Origin: Crocinitomicaceae bacterium
GTDB taxonomy: Bacteria > Bacteroidota > Bacteroidia > Flavobacteriales_D > Crocinitomicaceae
Assembly: GCA_020436025.1 (NCBI GenBank)
Contig: JAGQYP010000007.1
Coordinates: 31,275 to 95,274 of the forward strand
Length of the DNA: 64,000 nt
Direction: 5' to 3'
Shown here: piece by piece, positions 55,366 through 62,543 of the stretch
Numbering within the stretch: position 1 is the first letter of the stretch
Layout: every line of letters begins with the position of its first letter
Position numbers and translations under genes: made by a program
Notes under the pieces: model-generated
The model's input: the letters and a program-made list of their open reading frames with translations, nothing else
Told to the model about the DNA's origin: nothing
The model's database searches: none

Positions 55366-55926
55366 TTAACAGGTTTTGTCTATACTCTTTATTATATTTT
55401 TATTTATAATTTTCCCGTTGTACATTATTCTATACTGATCTGTAATATTTGTATTCACACCTTTTATTATCCAACCCGTAATTTTTTCTTTTAAAAAGTT
55501 CAAAGTTTCTAGGTCATTATCTAATGAATAAGGTTCCTTTTGCTTCGACATGTACAAATGGTTATAAAGACTATCAGCAAATTCGATAAGAAAGGTACTA
55601 CTTAGACTATATATATCAACTTTTGAACCTATGAACTTCATTAAATCCTGAAATTCCTTTGTGAAATCAATATCACAAATAATTGCAAGAGGTTTTGTAC
55701 CATCTTCGATTTCAAACAGAGAACTTGTGTTCGTAATAACTATATCCGTTTTACAAATAAAATCCTTGGAAATCATTTCCGATTTTCCGTATTTAAGGTT
55801 TTCAGAATCTATTTTCGCTGGATAGAATATTATTTTATTGTTTTTAGAAAAGGAACCTTCCTTTCCCAGTTTTAACCAAGAAAAGTCGGTTCCATCCTTC
55901 TCACGTATTAAACCAATCGTTTTCAT
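55366..55926 (-). CDS. Orphan domain resembling transhydrogenase/alanine dehydrogenase N-terminus
   Basis: The 186-residue protein starts MKTIGLIREKDGTDFSWLKL, and continues with a second segment, CKTDIVITNTSSLFEIEDGT, followed by KPLAIICDIDFTKEFQDLMK. This order of strands recalls the first Rossmann-like domain of PntA and alanine dehydrogenase, where ADI(I/V)LKV and a helix-loop follow. The nucleotide-binding domain is absent and key catalytic residues cannot be recognised, so it would be a degenerate or regulatory relative. The gene follows gdhA by three bases in the sigma-54 operon. The likeness is mine by eye and is uncertain. Confidence 0.5.
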   Translation of the reverse strand: MKTIGLIREKDGTDFSWLKLGKEGSFSKNNKIIFYPAKIDSENLKYGKSEMISKDFICKTDIVITNTSSLFEIEDGTKPLAIICDIDFTKEFQDLMKFIGSKVDIYSLSSTFLIEFADSLYNHLYMSKQKEPYSLDNDLETLNFLKEKITGWIIKGVNTNITDQYRIMYNGKIINKNIIKSIDKTC

Positions 55927-55929
55927 TTT

Positions 55930-57213
55930 CTATGGAAAAACACCTCTTTCTTTATATGTAATTTCTAACCTCTGGATAGCTGCGATGTATGCTGCCGTTC
56001 TAAAATCAGTGTCATAAGCTTGGGCAAGTTTGTAAACATTCCTAAAAGCCTCACTTAACTTGTCTTCGATTCTTTCTAAAACCTCTTCCATCTTCCAATT
56101 TTCACTCCTTTTATTTTGGAGCCACTCAAGATAACTGCCCGTTACGCCTCCGGCATTGCAAAGAATATCTGGTATTATAGTAATTCCATTTTCTAAAAGA
56201 TGCTTTTCAGCTATCGTACTAATTGGCCCATTTGCACCTTCTGCAATAAGTTTAGCTTTTATCATTCCATGGTTAATTGATGTAATCTGATTACCTAAAG
56301 CTGCAGGAATCATTATATCTGATTCTATAGAAAAAAAGTCCTCATCCAATATTGTCGCAGCTGCGGGATAGTTTTTAAGGTTTCTATTATTTGATTGTGA
56401 ATAAGACAACAGTTCCTCCGGGTCCATGCCATCCATGGACACAATGGTTGTTGAGGCATCTTGAACTCCGATAAGTATAGCCCCCTTATCGACTAGAAAC
56501 TTTGAAGCCCAATACCCAACATTTCCAAAACCTTGTACAGTAAAGGTTTTTCCAGAAACACTTTCGTTTTTTAACTTTAACCAGTTCTCAATAGATACTA
56601 CAACACCAAATCCAGTCGCTCTATCTCTACCACTTAAACCACCTGACCCGACAGGTTTTCCAGTTACTACATGTAAGTTTTTTTGTCGCACAGAAGGTGA
56701 TTTGATACCAGCAAATGTATCGGCAATCCACGCCATTATTTGAGGATTAGTATTTACATCTGGCGCAGGTATATCCAAATCAGGTCCAATATTATCTCCA
56801 AGAGCGTATGTAAACCTTCTAGTAATTCGCTCCAATTCTGATTCACTATATTTTTGGGGGTCCAATTGAATTCCTCCTTTTCCTCCTCCATAAGGCAATC
56901 CAACTAAAGATGTTTTCCAAGTCATCCATATAGCCAATGCCCTAGCAGCATCAATATCAACAGTTGGGTGATACCTAAGACCTCCCTTGTAAGGTCCTAA
57001 AGCATTATTATGCTGAACTCTATAGCCGGTAAAAACCTCAATACTACCATCATCCATTTTTACAGGAAAGTGAACAACAATTTCATTGTTCGTATTTACT
57101 AATATTTTTCTAATTCCAGGATCCAAATCCATAAGATCAGCAGCCTTTTCAAATTGTTCAAGGACATTTTCGTACATCCCTCTTTCTTTACCCTTTTTTA
57201 CTATTGTTTCCAT
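55930..57213 (-). CDS. gdhA: Glutamate dehydrogenase
   Basis: The 427-residue protein belongs to the Glu/Leu/Phe/Val dehydrogenase family. The catalytic Lys lies in LPYGGGKGGIQLDP, the substrate-binding segment in YRVQHNNALGPYKGGLRYHP and the dinucleotide motif in VQGFGNVGYWASKFL, with a following Asp-type residue favouring NAD. The first domain has DLDIPAPDVNTNPQIMAW. It interconverts glutamate and 2-oxoglutarate with ammonia. It is the second gene of an operon with a sigma-54 promoter and a neighbouring NtrC-type activator, which suggests nitrogen- or carbon-linked control. Confidence 0.95.
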   Translation of the reverse strand: METIVKKGKERGMYENVLEQFEKAADLMDLDPGIRKILVNTNNEIVVHFPVKMDDGSIEVFTGYRVQHNNALGPYKGGLRYHPTVDIDAARALAIWMTWKTSLVGLPYGGGKGGIQLDPQKYSESELERITRRFTYALGDNIGPDLDIPAPDVNTNPQIMAWIADTFAGIKSPSVRQKNLHVVTGKPVGSGGLSGRDRATGFGVVVSIENWLKLKNESVSGKTFTVQGFGNVGYWASKFLVDKGAILIGVQDASTTIVSMDGMDPEELLSYSQSNNRNLKNYPAAATILDEDFFSIESDIMIPAALGNQITSINHGMIKAKLIAEGANGPISTIAEKHLLENGITIIPDILCNAGGVTGSYLEWLQNKRSENWKMEEVLERIEDKLSEAFRNVYKLAQAYDTDFRTAAYIAAIQRLEITYKERGVFP

Positions 57214-57217
57214 AATT

Positions 57218-57468
57218 TTAATTTTGAAATTCTTCGCATGTATCTATAGTTTCTTTATTTTCAGTCAATGCACATGAATCTTCGAAGTTGCAACTAATGC
57301 ATAAGGAATTACCTTGACTGATTTCAAATTCTCTTTTGGTGAAACCAATATCCCTTTTAAGAAATTCGAATTCCTTCCCATATAACTGATGCAATTCGCA
57401 ATAATTAATTTGCATTCCATTTCGAAAGCAACAATCTTGTTGATAAAAACAGTTTGAGCATATTTCAT
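57218..57468 (-). pseudogene. Cys-rich small protein with duplicated Cys module, apparent one-base frameshift
   Basis: The only ATG in the main frame is at 57415, giving 65 residues. The same frame is open upstream and encodes ICSNCFYQQDCCFRNG, which makes a first Cys module C-x2-C-x5-C-x10-C-E that matches the second one (CISCNFEDSC...TCEEF, C-x2-C-x5-C-x11-C-E). Adding one A after ATG AAA at 57468 would give MKICSNCFYQQDCC... and an 83-residue protein. The duplicated module suggests two zinc- or iron-sulphur-binding fingers. Function unknown. It is the first gene of the operon with gdhA and lies just downstream of the sigma-54 promoter. Confidence 0.6.
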
Positions 57469-57498
57469 TTTACATTTTAATCTTTTTAAAATCTCCAA

Positions 57499-57514
57499 GT
57501 CAATTGGCGTGCCA
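57499..57514 (-). promoter_or_regulatory. Sigma-54 (-24/-12) promoter of the gdhA operon
   Basis: On the minus strand the sequence TTGGCACGCCAATTGAC fits the TGGCACG-N4-TTGC pattern with TTGA in place of TTGC at -12 (minus-strand bases from 57514 to 57499). The GG and G(A) elements have the required 10-base spacing. Transcription should begin near 57489, about 20 bases before the ATG at 57468. Confidence 0.75.
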
Positions 57515-57559
57515 AAAAGAAATTATAAATTCTATTTGATTGATATACAGTCGTTAAGA

Positions 57560-57571
57560 GCGTATATACGC
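57560..57571. promoter_or_regulatory. Perfect 12-bp palindrome, candidate activator site
   Basis: GCGTATATACGC is exactly self-complementary and lies about 76 bases upstream of the predicted sigma-54 start, where enhancer-binding proteins usually bind. A weaker palindrome (GGGTAATTTTCACCC, 57604-57618) lies further upstream. Both would be candidates for the NtrC-type regulator. Confidence 0.5.
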
Positions 57572-57639
57572 AACAGTATCTTTTAAATTCGAGTGATATA
57601 TTTGGGTAATTTTCACCCAGTTGGGGAAAATTGAATCAG

Positions 57640-58959
57640 CTATTTTAGCCTCTCCCGAAGAGTTTTACGATCGATACCCAATATTTTTGCTGCTTCTGAT
57701 TTATTGTTATTGGTATAGGTCAGAATCTTTTGAATATGAATTTTTTCCACTTCTCTCAGAGAAAGTAATTCTAATTCACTTTTGTTGGAAATTTTTTCTT
57801 TCATGTAGTCTGGAATCTGTCTAATTTGGATTTTTCCGTCCGTCATAATTATTAATCTTTGGATGAAATTTTCTAACTCTCTTACATTTCCCGGCCACGT
57901 GTATTTTTCTAATATCTGAAGAACGCCACGTGCGAATGAAAGACGTTTTTTTCCATATTCTTTAGAATATTTTCCAACGAAATATTCGATCAATCGATTC
58001 AGATCATTATTTCTATCCCTCAAAGGGGGAATATCGATTGAAATCACATTTAAACGGTAAAAAAGATCTTCTCGAAATTTTCCCTGATCAACCATTTTCT
58101 TGACATCTATATTAGTTGCTGCAATTATTCTAACGTCAATCTTGACATTCTTTATAGAGCCAACTGGAGTAATTTCCTTTTCTTGTATGGCTCTAAGCAG
58201 TTTTGCTTGTAACTCTAATGTTGTGTTGCTAATTTCGTCTAAAAACAATGTTCCACCGTTCGCAGCTTCAAAAAAACCAACCTTATTTGAAATTGCTCCA
58301 GTAAAACTTCCTTTAACATGACCGAATAATTCACTTTCTATAAGTTGATCTGGAATTGCTCCACAGTTTACAGAAACAAAGGGCTTTGAAGAGGTTTTAC
58401 CTGAATAGTGAACAGCTCTAGCTACTAATTCTTTCCCAGTTCCGCTTTCACCTGAAATCAAAATAGTAGCAGATGTATCTTTTGCACGGTCAATTATGGC
58501 AAATAAATGCCGCATCTTTGTCGAAGATCCGATAATTCCATAATAGTCTTCATAACCCTCAGTATTTATCTCTTGAAAAACATTTTCTCCCTTTATGACG
58601 ATGATCTTCTCTATTGAATCTAGTAAATCATCTTCTGAAAAAGGTTTAATCAGGTATTCAAAGGCTCCAAATTTCATTACATTAACTGCTGTATCAACTT
58701 CTGGATATCCCGTAATAACTAAAACGGGAAGTTCTGGAAAGTGTTCTGCAGAATAGCGAACTAATTGTTCACCATGAATCTCAGGCATATTCAAATCTGT
58801 TATTAAAACATCAATATTTCCTTCTTCCAGAAATGAAATGGCTTCTACCACGGAACATACAGAAAGCACATAATAACCTTTAGCTTCCAATTGCCTCTTT
58901 ATCAACTCTTGCATATCGGAAGAGTCATCAACAACTAGTATGGTCAATTTATCCCTCAT
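57640..58959 (-). CDS. NtrC-family sigma-54-dependent response regulator
   Basis: The 439-residue protein has a receiver domain (phospho-acceptor Asp55 in LITDLNMPE), a AAA+ domain (Walker A GESGTGKELVARA, sigma-54-contact loop HVKGSFTGAISN, Walker B GGTLFLDEISN) and a Fis-type C-terminal helix-turn-helix (NNNKSEAAKILGIDRKTLRE). The GAFTGA loop is GSFTGA here, a tolerated variant. It follows its kinase without a gap and directly precedes the sigma-54 operon, which it probably controls. It may also act elsewhere. Confidence 0.94.
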   Translation of the reverse strand: MRDKLTILVVDDSSDMQELIKRQLEAKGYYVLSVCSVVEAISFLEEGNIDVLITDLNMPEIHGEQLVRYSAEHFPELPVLVITGYPEVDTAVNVMKFGAFEYLIKPFSEDDLLDSIEKIIVIKGENVFQEINTEGYEDYYGIIGSSTKMRHLFAIIDRAKDTSATILISGESGTGKELVARAVHYSGKTSSKPFVSVNCGAIPDQLIESELFGHVKGSFTGAISNKVGFFEAANGGTLFLDEISNTTLELQAKLLRAIQEKEITPVGSIKNVKIDVRIIAATNIDVKKMVDQGKFREDLFYRLNVISIDIPPLRDRNNDLNRLIEYFVGKYSKEYGKKRLSFARGVLQILEKYTWPGNVRELENFIQRLIIMTDGKIQIRQIPDYMKEKISNKSELELLSLREVEKIHIQKILTYTNNNKSEAAKILGIDRKTLRERLK

Positions 58960-60069
58960 TTATCTTTTCAATATTATACTAAATGTTGTTCCTTTTCCAC
59001 TATCAGATTCAACCTCTATCTCTCCCCCATGAGCTTTTACAATTCCATGAGATACAGCTAATCCTAAACCGGTTCCCTTTGATCTGCTTTTTGTGGTGTA
59101 AAACGGTTTAAACAAACTTTTTTGCTCCTTCTTTGAGATTCCAGTACCTGTATCTTTTATTTTAATCAAAACAAAGGATTCCGTCATCTCTGTAATGACC
59201 TCAATATTACCCTGTTTGCTCTCTTTCATTGCATCTACACTATTCAAAATAATATTAAATAATACTTGATTCATTTGAATAGGATCTACACGCATTATTG
59301 GTTCATTATCGTCTAACAGATAGACTACTTTAATATTATTCTTTCTTAATTGAAGTTGCAGCAAACCTACACTTTCTTTTACAAGATCATTTAAATTTAT
59401 TTGCTTGTAATTCGAAGGCATTTCACAACTAAAAAACATTAGTTTCTTAACTATTTCGGTAGCGTGTTTTGCTGAAGTTATTACCTTGGTAAGGTCACTT
59501 TTTCTTTGAGAATCGAACTCAGAACTTTGTAACAATTGGCTGTACCCTAAAATATTTCCCAAGGGAGTATTCAGCTCATGTGCAATACCTGCGGTTATTT
59601 CTCCAAGCAATTTCAGTCTATCTGTTTGCCTTAGTTTTTCTTGCAATTCCCTTTCTTCATTTTTTCTTTTATCGTAATCCAACAATCTAGATATTTCTGT
59701 TGCTATTTGATCTAAGAGAGCTTGTTCTTCCTTTAAAAATTTTCTATCTGCTTCCGGCAAATCATTTTTATTAAAGAAAATGCTTAACACACCAACCGCA
59801 ATACCATTAAGCATTATGCTGGACTCCTGAACTATATTTCCAATAATCGGATTTCCATAATCAGTTTTATTAAGTTTAAGATTTACTTCAACATTTAATG
59901 GAAATTGCCATCCTGACGGTATTTCAGAAATAATTCTCTGCAATGCTTGAGATAAATTGTCTCTGTCTTCAAAAGAAATTTTTGAAATTCTATAGAGACA
60001 TTCAATCTCTTTAACTCTTTCATTCAAATCCTTTGATAATTGCTCCGTATTAAAAGCACTATTTTTCAT
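58960..60069 (-). CDS. Soluble sensor histidine kinase, GAF-like input
   Basis: The 369-residue protein has no membrane helix. The N-terminal about 130 residues (ERVKEIECLYRISKI onward) resemble a GAF-type input. The kinase core has H164 in AGIAHELNTPLGN, the N box FNIILNSVDAMKESKQ, the G1 box DTGTGISKKEQ and GTGLGLAVSHGIVKAHGG. It should phosphorylate the adjacent NtrC-type regulator. Because it lacks a membrane part, an external signal would need a partner; the divergent 4HB membrane protein is the best candidate. Confidence 0.93.
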   Translation of the reverse strand: MKNSAFNTEQLSKDLNERVKEIECLYRISKISFEDRDNLSQALQRIISEIPSGWQFPLNVEVNLKLNKTDYGNPIIGNIVQESSIMLNGIAVGVLSIFFNKNDLPEADRKFLKEEQALLDQIATEISRLLDYDKRKNEERELQEKLRQTDRLKLLGEITAGIAHELNTPLGNILGYSQLLQSSEFDSQRKSDLTKVITSAKHATEIVKKLMFFSCEMPSNYKQINLNDLVKESVGLLQLQLRKNNIKVVYLLDDNEPIMRVDPIQMNQVLFNIILNSVDAMKESKQGNIEVITEMTESFVLIKIKDTGTGISKKEQKSLFKPFYTTKSRSKGTGLGLAVSHGIVKAHGGEIEVESDSGKGTTFSIILKR

Positions 60070-60074
60070 TATGG

Positions 60075-60082
60075 CAAATATA
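60075..60082 (-). promoter_or_regulatory. -7 box directly before the kinase gene
   Basis: TATATTTG on the minus strand matches TAnnTTTG. Its G is only five bases before the ATG at 60069, which would give an almost leaderless mRNA. Confidence 0.4.
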
Positions 60083-60157
60083 AGTATTCGAAAAGTCTCT
60101 AATTACCTTTAATTGTTTTTGTAAAAAATTTAGTAATTTGATATACAAATAATCAAA

Positions 60158-60751
60158 ATGAAAATTCAAAATAAGTTAAAATATGTATTCGGGAGCATCT
60201 TTGTGATTTTAATTGTATTAGCTACAAATCAAATTGACCAGAATAATTACACGAAAATAAATGAGACCTCTTCCTCTATTTACAAAGATAGATTAATTGC
60301 CTCTGACATTTTAATCCAACTTTCGGAATGTTTCAGAAATTTGGAAGTAAGTGTTATAATTGGTGATTCTTCTCGACAGGTTATTGATTTTTCTCAATTC
60401 GACAAAATTTCTACTCTTTTTTCAAAATTTGAAGAAACCAAATTAGTTGAAGAAGAAGCTCGTACATTCGAACAATTAAAACAAAAGTCAAGTGATCTTG
60501 AAATGATGCTTAAAGATAGCAGCATTCAACACGAAATAACACTACTTTCCATAAACAGAATAAGACAAGACATTTTATTGCTCGCTGAAATTCAAATGGT
60601 AGAAGGAAATCGGAATTACAGAATAAATAATCAAGCTGTTGAAGATATTGAATTATTCTCCAAAATAGAATTTTATTTGCTAATCATATTAGCAATGATT
60701 ATTCAAATTATCATTCTTTACAAACCTAAGAATAGTGACAAGGTAGAATAA
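60158..60751 (+). CDS. Stand-alone 4HB_MCP-like membrane sensor
   Basis: The 197-residue protein has two membrane helices (about 8-24 and 172-190) flanking a roughly 145-residue helical periplasmic region with a typical four-helix-bundle beginning (TSSSIYKDRLIASDILIQLS). This is the layout of the sensory part of chemoreceptors and kinases, but no HAMP, kinase or methyl-accepting domain follows, only a nine-residue tail. It is divergent from the soluble kinase across an 88-bp gap. I infer that it senses an external signal for that kinase by direct contact. Another role as a decoy or remnant receptor cannot be excluded. Confidence 0.7.
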   Translation: MKIQNKLKYVFGSIFVILIVLATNQIDQNNYTKINETSSSIYKDRLIASDILIQLSECFRNLEVSVIIGDSSRQVIDFSQFDKISTLFSKFEETKLVEEEARTFEQLKQKSSDLEMMLKDSSIQHEITLLSINRIRQDILLLAEIQMVEGNRNYRINNQAVEDIELFSKIEFYLLIILAMIIQIIILYKPKNSDKVE

Positions 60752-60809
60752 AAATATAGATCTAGCAATTGTTTTGTTTTCGCCCTTACTAAAAAACGTT
60801 TAGGTTTAA

Positions 60810-61355
60810 CTACCAATTAGCAAGTGTTAAATGATTAACCTTAATGTCGTGTAACTCTCTAGGAACCAAAGGCACTAACTGAAAGGGGTATAGCAAGGCT
60901 TGTTTTCTAGTGTCTGGATATTTCTTTAGAAAACGATCATAATAGCCTCCACCATAACCTAGTCGGTTCAATTCTTTGTCAAATGCTAAACCAGGAACTA
61001 AAATTAAATCTATTCTACCACTATAAACGATATTTGTTCCAGGGTGGATGGTTCTAAATAGTCCAACTTCTATATCCTTCAAGTCCAGGAGCTCTATATT
61101 CTCTAATACCCCTTTACCTACAACCTTTGGACAAATTACTTTTTTCTTCTTTTTTAAAACCCAGTCTAAAAAAGGTGTAATATCTATCTCTCCTTTTATT
61201 GGTAGATAAGAATGAATAACGTTTATATCTTCTTCTGATTCAACTAAGTCCTTTAATAATTCGCATATTTTATGATCATATTCTCTCTTTCTAACTATAT
61301 CCAAAGTCTTTCGATCATCCAACATTTGTTCTCGTAAAAATTCCTTTTCTCTCAT
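60810..61355 (-). CDS. 5-formyltetrahydrofolate cyclo-ligase
   Basis: The 181-residue protein has the family core RLGYGGGYYDRFLKKYPDTR, the LVPGLAFDKELN segment and a basic N-terminus that binds ATP/substrate. It converts 5-formyl-THF to 5,10-methenyl-THF with ATP. Size and motifs are typical. It is divergent from the Rrf2 gene and has its own -7 box at 61374-61381. Confidence 0.93.
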   Translation of the reverse strand: MREKEFLREQMLDDRKTLDIVRKREYDHKICELLKDLVESEEDINVIHSYLPIKGEIDITPFLDWVLKKKKKVICPKVVGKGVLENIELLDLKDIEVGLFRTIHPGTNIVYSGRIDLILVPGLAFDKELNRLGYGGGYYDRFLKKYPDTRKQALLYPFQLVPLVPRELHDIKVNHLTLANW

Positions 61356-61373
61356 TTATTCTTTTATTTCGGA

Positions 61374-61381
61374 CAAATTTA
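61374..61381 (-). promoter_or_regulatory. -7 box of the cyclo-ligase gene
   Basis: TAAATTTG on the minus strand matches TAnnTTTG, with its G 18 bases before the ATG at 61355. It is back-to-back with the Rrf2 box at 61404-61411, so a regulator bound between could affect both. Confidence 0.5.
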
Positions 61382-61403
61382 TCCTTTTTAATTTTATTTT
61401 TCA

Positions 61404-61411
61404 TATCTTTG
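61404..61411 (+). promoter_or_regulatory. -7 box of the Rrf2 gene
   Basis: TATCTTTG matches TAnnTTTG and lies 12 bases before the ATG at 61424. It overlaps an in-frame TTG at 61409, so the ATG is the better start. The very short spacing allows autoregulation by Rrf2 binding over the box. Confidence 0.5.
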
Positions 61412-61423
61412 ACTAAAGAAATT

Positions 61424-61858
61424 ATGTTTTCGAAGTCATGTGAATATGGTATCCGAGCAACTCTTTATGTTGCTGAGCAATCTCAAAAAGGAGAGCGTGT
61501 AAGCTTAAAGTCTATATCCAAAGCAACTGACACACCTGAAGCGTTTACTGCAAAAATCCTACAACAATTGGTTAAAAAAGGAATAATAAATTCTATGAAA
61601 GGACCAACAGGAGGATTTCAAATAAATTGCGATAATCTTGAAAGTATTATGCTTTCACAAATAGTAGATGCAATTGACGGGGATGATGTATACAGGGGAT
61701 GTGGTCTTGGACTTAAAAAATGTGATGCTTTGAACCCATGTCCGGCACATGATCACTTTGTGAAAATAAGAGAAAAATTAAGAAACATGCTAGAAACAAC
61801 CTCAATTAAAATTTTAACAGCAGGATTAAATGAAGGGAAATATGTTCTAAAAAGATAA
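61424..61858 (+). CDS. Rrf2-family transcriptional regulator with a Cys triad
   Basis: From the ATG at 61424 the product is about 144 residues (MFSKSCEYGIRATLYVAEQS). It has the Rrf2 winged helix (SLKSISKATDTPEAFTAKIL, GPTGGFQI) and a Cys triad in RGCGLGLKKCDALNPCPAHD (C-x6-C-x5-C), which in IscR/NsrR-type members holds an iron-sulphur cluster. It is probably an oxygen, NO or iron-sulphur sensor. The downstream globin supports an NO/redox function. Confidence 0.92.
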   Translation: MFSKSCEYGIRATLYVAEQSQKGERVSLKSISKATDTPEAFTAKILQQLVKKGIINSMKGPTGGFQINCDNLESIMLSQIVDAIDGDDVYRGCGLGLKKCDALNPCPAHDHFVKIREKLRNMLETTSIKILTAGLNEGKYVLKR

Positions 61859-61905
61859 AAAAATTTTAATGATTAAAAGATAAAAAGGTCTTAAAATACA
61901 CTATT

Positions 61906-62181
61906 ATGAAATCCATATTCAAAAAGCAATTAACATATTACGAAGCTAACCGCTACGGTGCCATGACATTAATGATGACAGCGCAAAGTTGTCTTGGTTC
62001 TATTGCGGCAATGTTTGCACTTAAACTAGAGCTTACAATTCCCCTTGTAATTTGTGCCATAGTTACAATGGCTTCAAATGCCACATTTATTGCCCAATCC
62101 CCAGCAAAATGGTGTCTATCTATGTTCTATGTCAGCGCAGCAGCAAATACTACTTTACTAATTTCATACTTATTCCTATGA
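61906..62181 (+). CDS. Small membrane protein associated with globin
   Basis: The 91-residue product has three closely spaced hydrophobic helices (about 18-38, 46-64, 70-90) and no charged motif beyond the short N-terminus (MKSIFKKQLTYYEANRYGAM). It overlaps the globin gene by ATGA (62178-62181), so the two are translationally coupled. Family not recognised; a quinol/NO-related role is inferred from context. Confidence 0.7.
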   Translation: MKSIFKKQLTYYEANRYGAMTLMMTAQSCLGSIAAMFALKLELTIPLVICAIVTMASNATFIAQSPAKWCLSMFYVSAAANTTLLISYLFL

Positions 62182-62543
62182 AAGACATTGAAGACATGAA
62201 AGACATTCAACTTTTAGTAAACTCTTTCTATACGGAAGTTAGAAAAGACAAAGATCTTGGTCCAATCTTCGAAGCGTTTATTAAAAACTGGGAAGATCAT
62301 CTAAAAAAAATGTATCGCTTTTGGCAAACTATATTATTAAATGAAAAAACCTACAATGGCAGCCCTTTTCCCCCTCATGTAAAGCTTCCTATTAAAAGAC
62401 AAGATTTCGATATCTGGATTCAACTATTTGAGAAAACCATCAATCAACATTTTAAAGGCGAAAAAGCCGAAGAAGCAAAAAACAAAGCGAGACAAATTGC
62501 TCAAGTATTCTCTATCAAATTACAATACATAAAAGAGCAATAA
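62178..62543 (+). CDS. Group III truncated hemoglobin
   Basis: From the ATG at 62178 the product is about 121 residues (an alternative ATG is at 62196). The family motif is FPPHVKLPIKRQDFDIWIQLF, where His is the proximal haem ligand in the F helix, and the N-terminal FYTEVRKDKDLGPIFEAFIK fits helix B. The gene overlaps the small membrane protein before it and the next membrane protein after it. Group III globins are linked to NO or oxygen metabolism in many bacteria. The upstream Rrf2 probably controls it. Confidence 0.9.
   Translation: MKDIEDMKDIQLLVNSFYTEVRKDKDLGPIFEAFIKNWEDHLKKMYRFWQTILLNEKTYNGSPFPPHVKLPIKRQDFDIWIQLFEKTINQHFKGEKAEEAKNKARQIAQVFSIKLQYIKEQ

Noticed and set aside
57265..57498. 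An overlapping 77-residue minus-strand ORF (starting MEILKRLKCKMKYAQ)
   Set aside because: It is out of frame with the duplicated Cys module and shows no protein-like motif; the Cys-rich frame explains the region better.
57604..57630. A hairpin after the NtrC-type gene (TTTTCACCCAGTTGGGGAAAA) as a terminator
   Set aside because: The loop would be only two bases and no T tract follows on the minus strand; an operator half-site is more plausible.
62052..62177. An N-terminal extension of the globin in frame with 62178
   Set aside because: It overlaps the small membrane protein in another frame and has no globin-like features; the ATG at 62178 overlaps the previous stop as expected.
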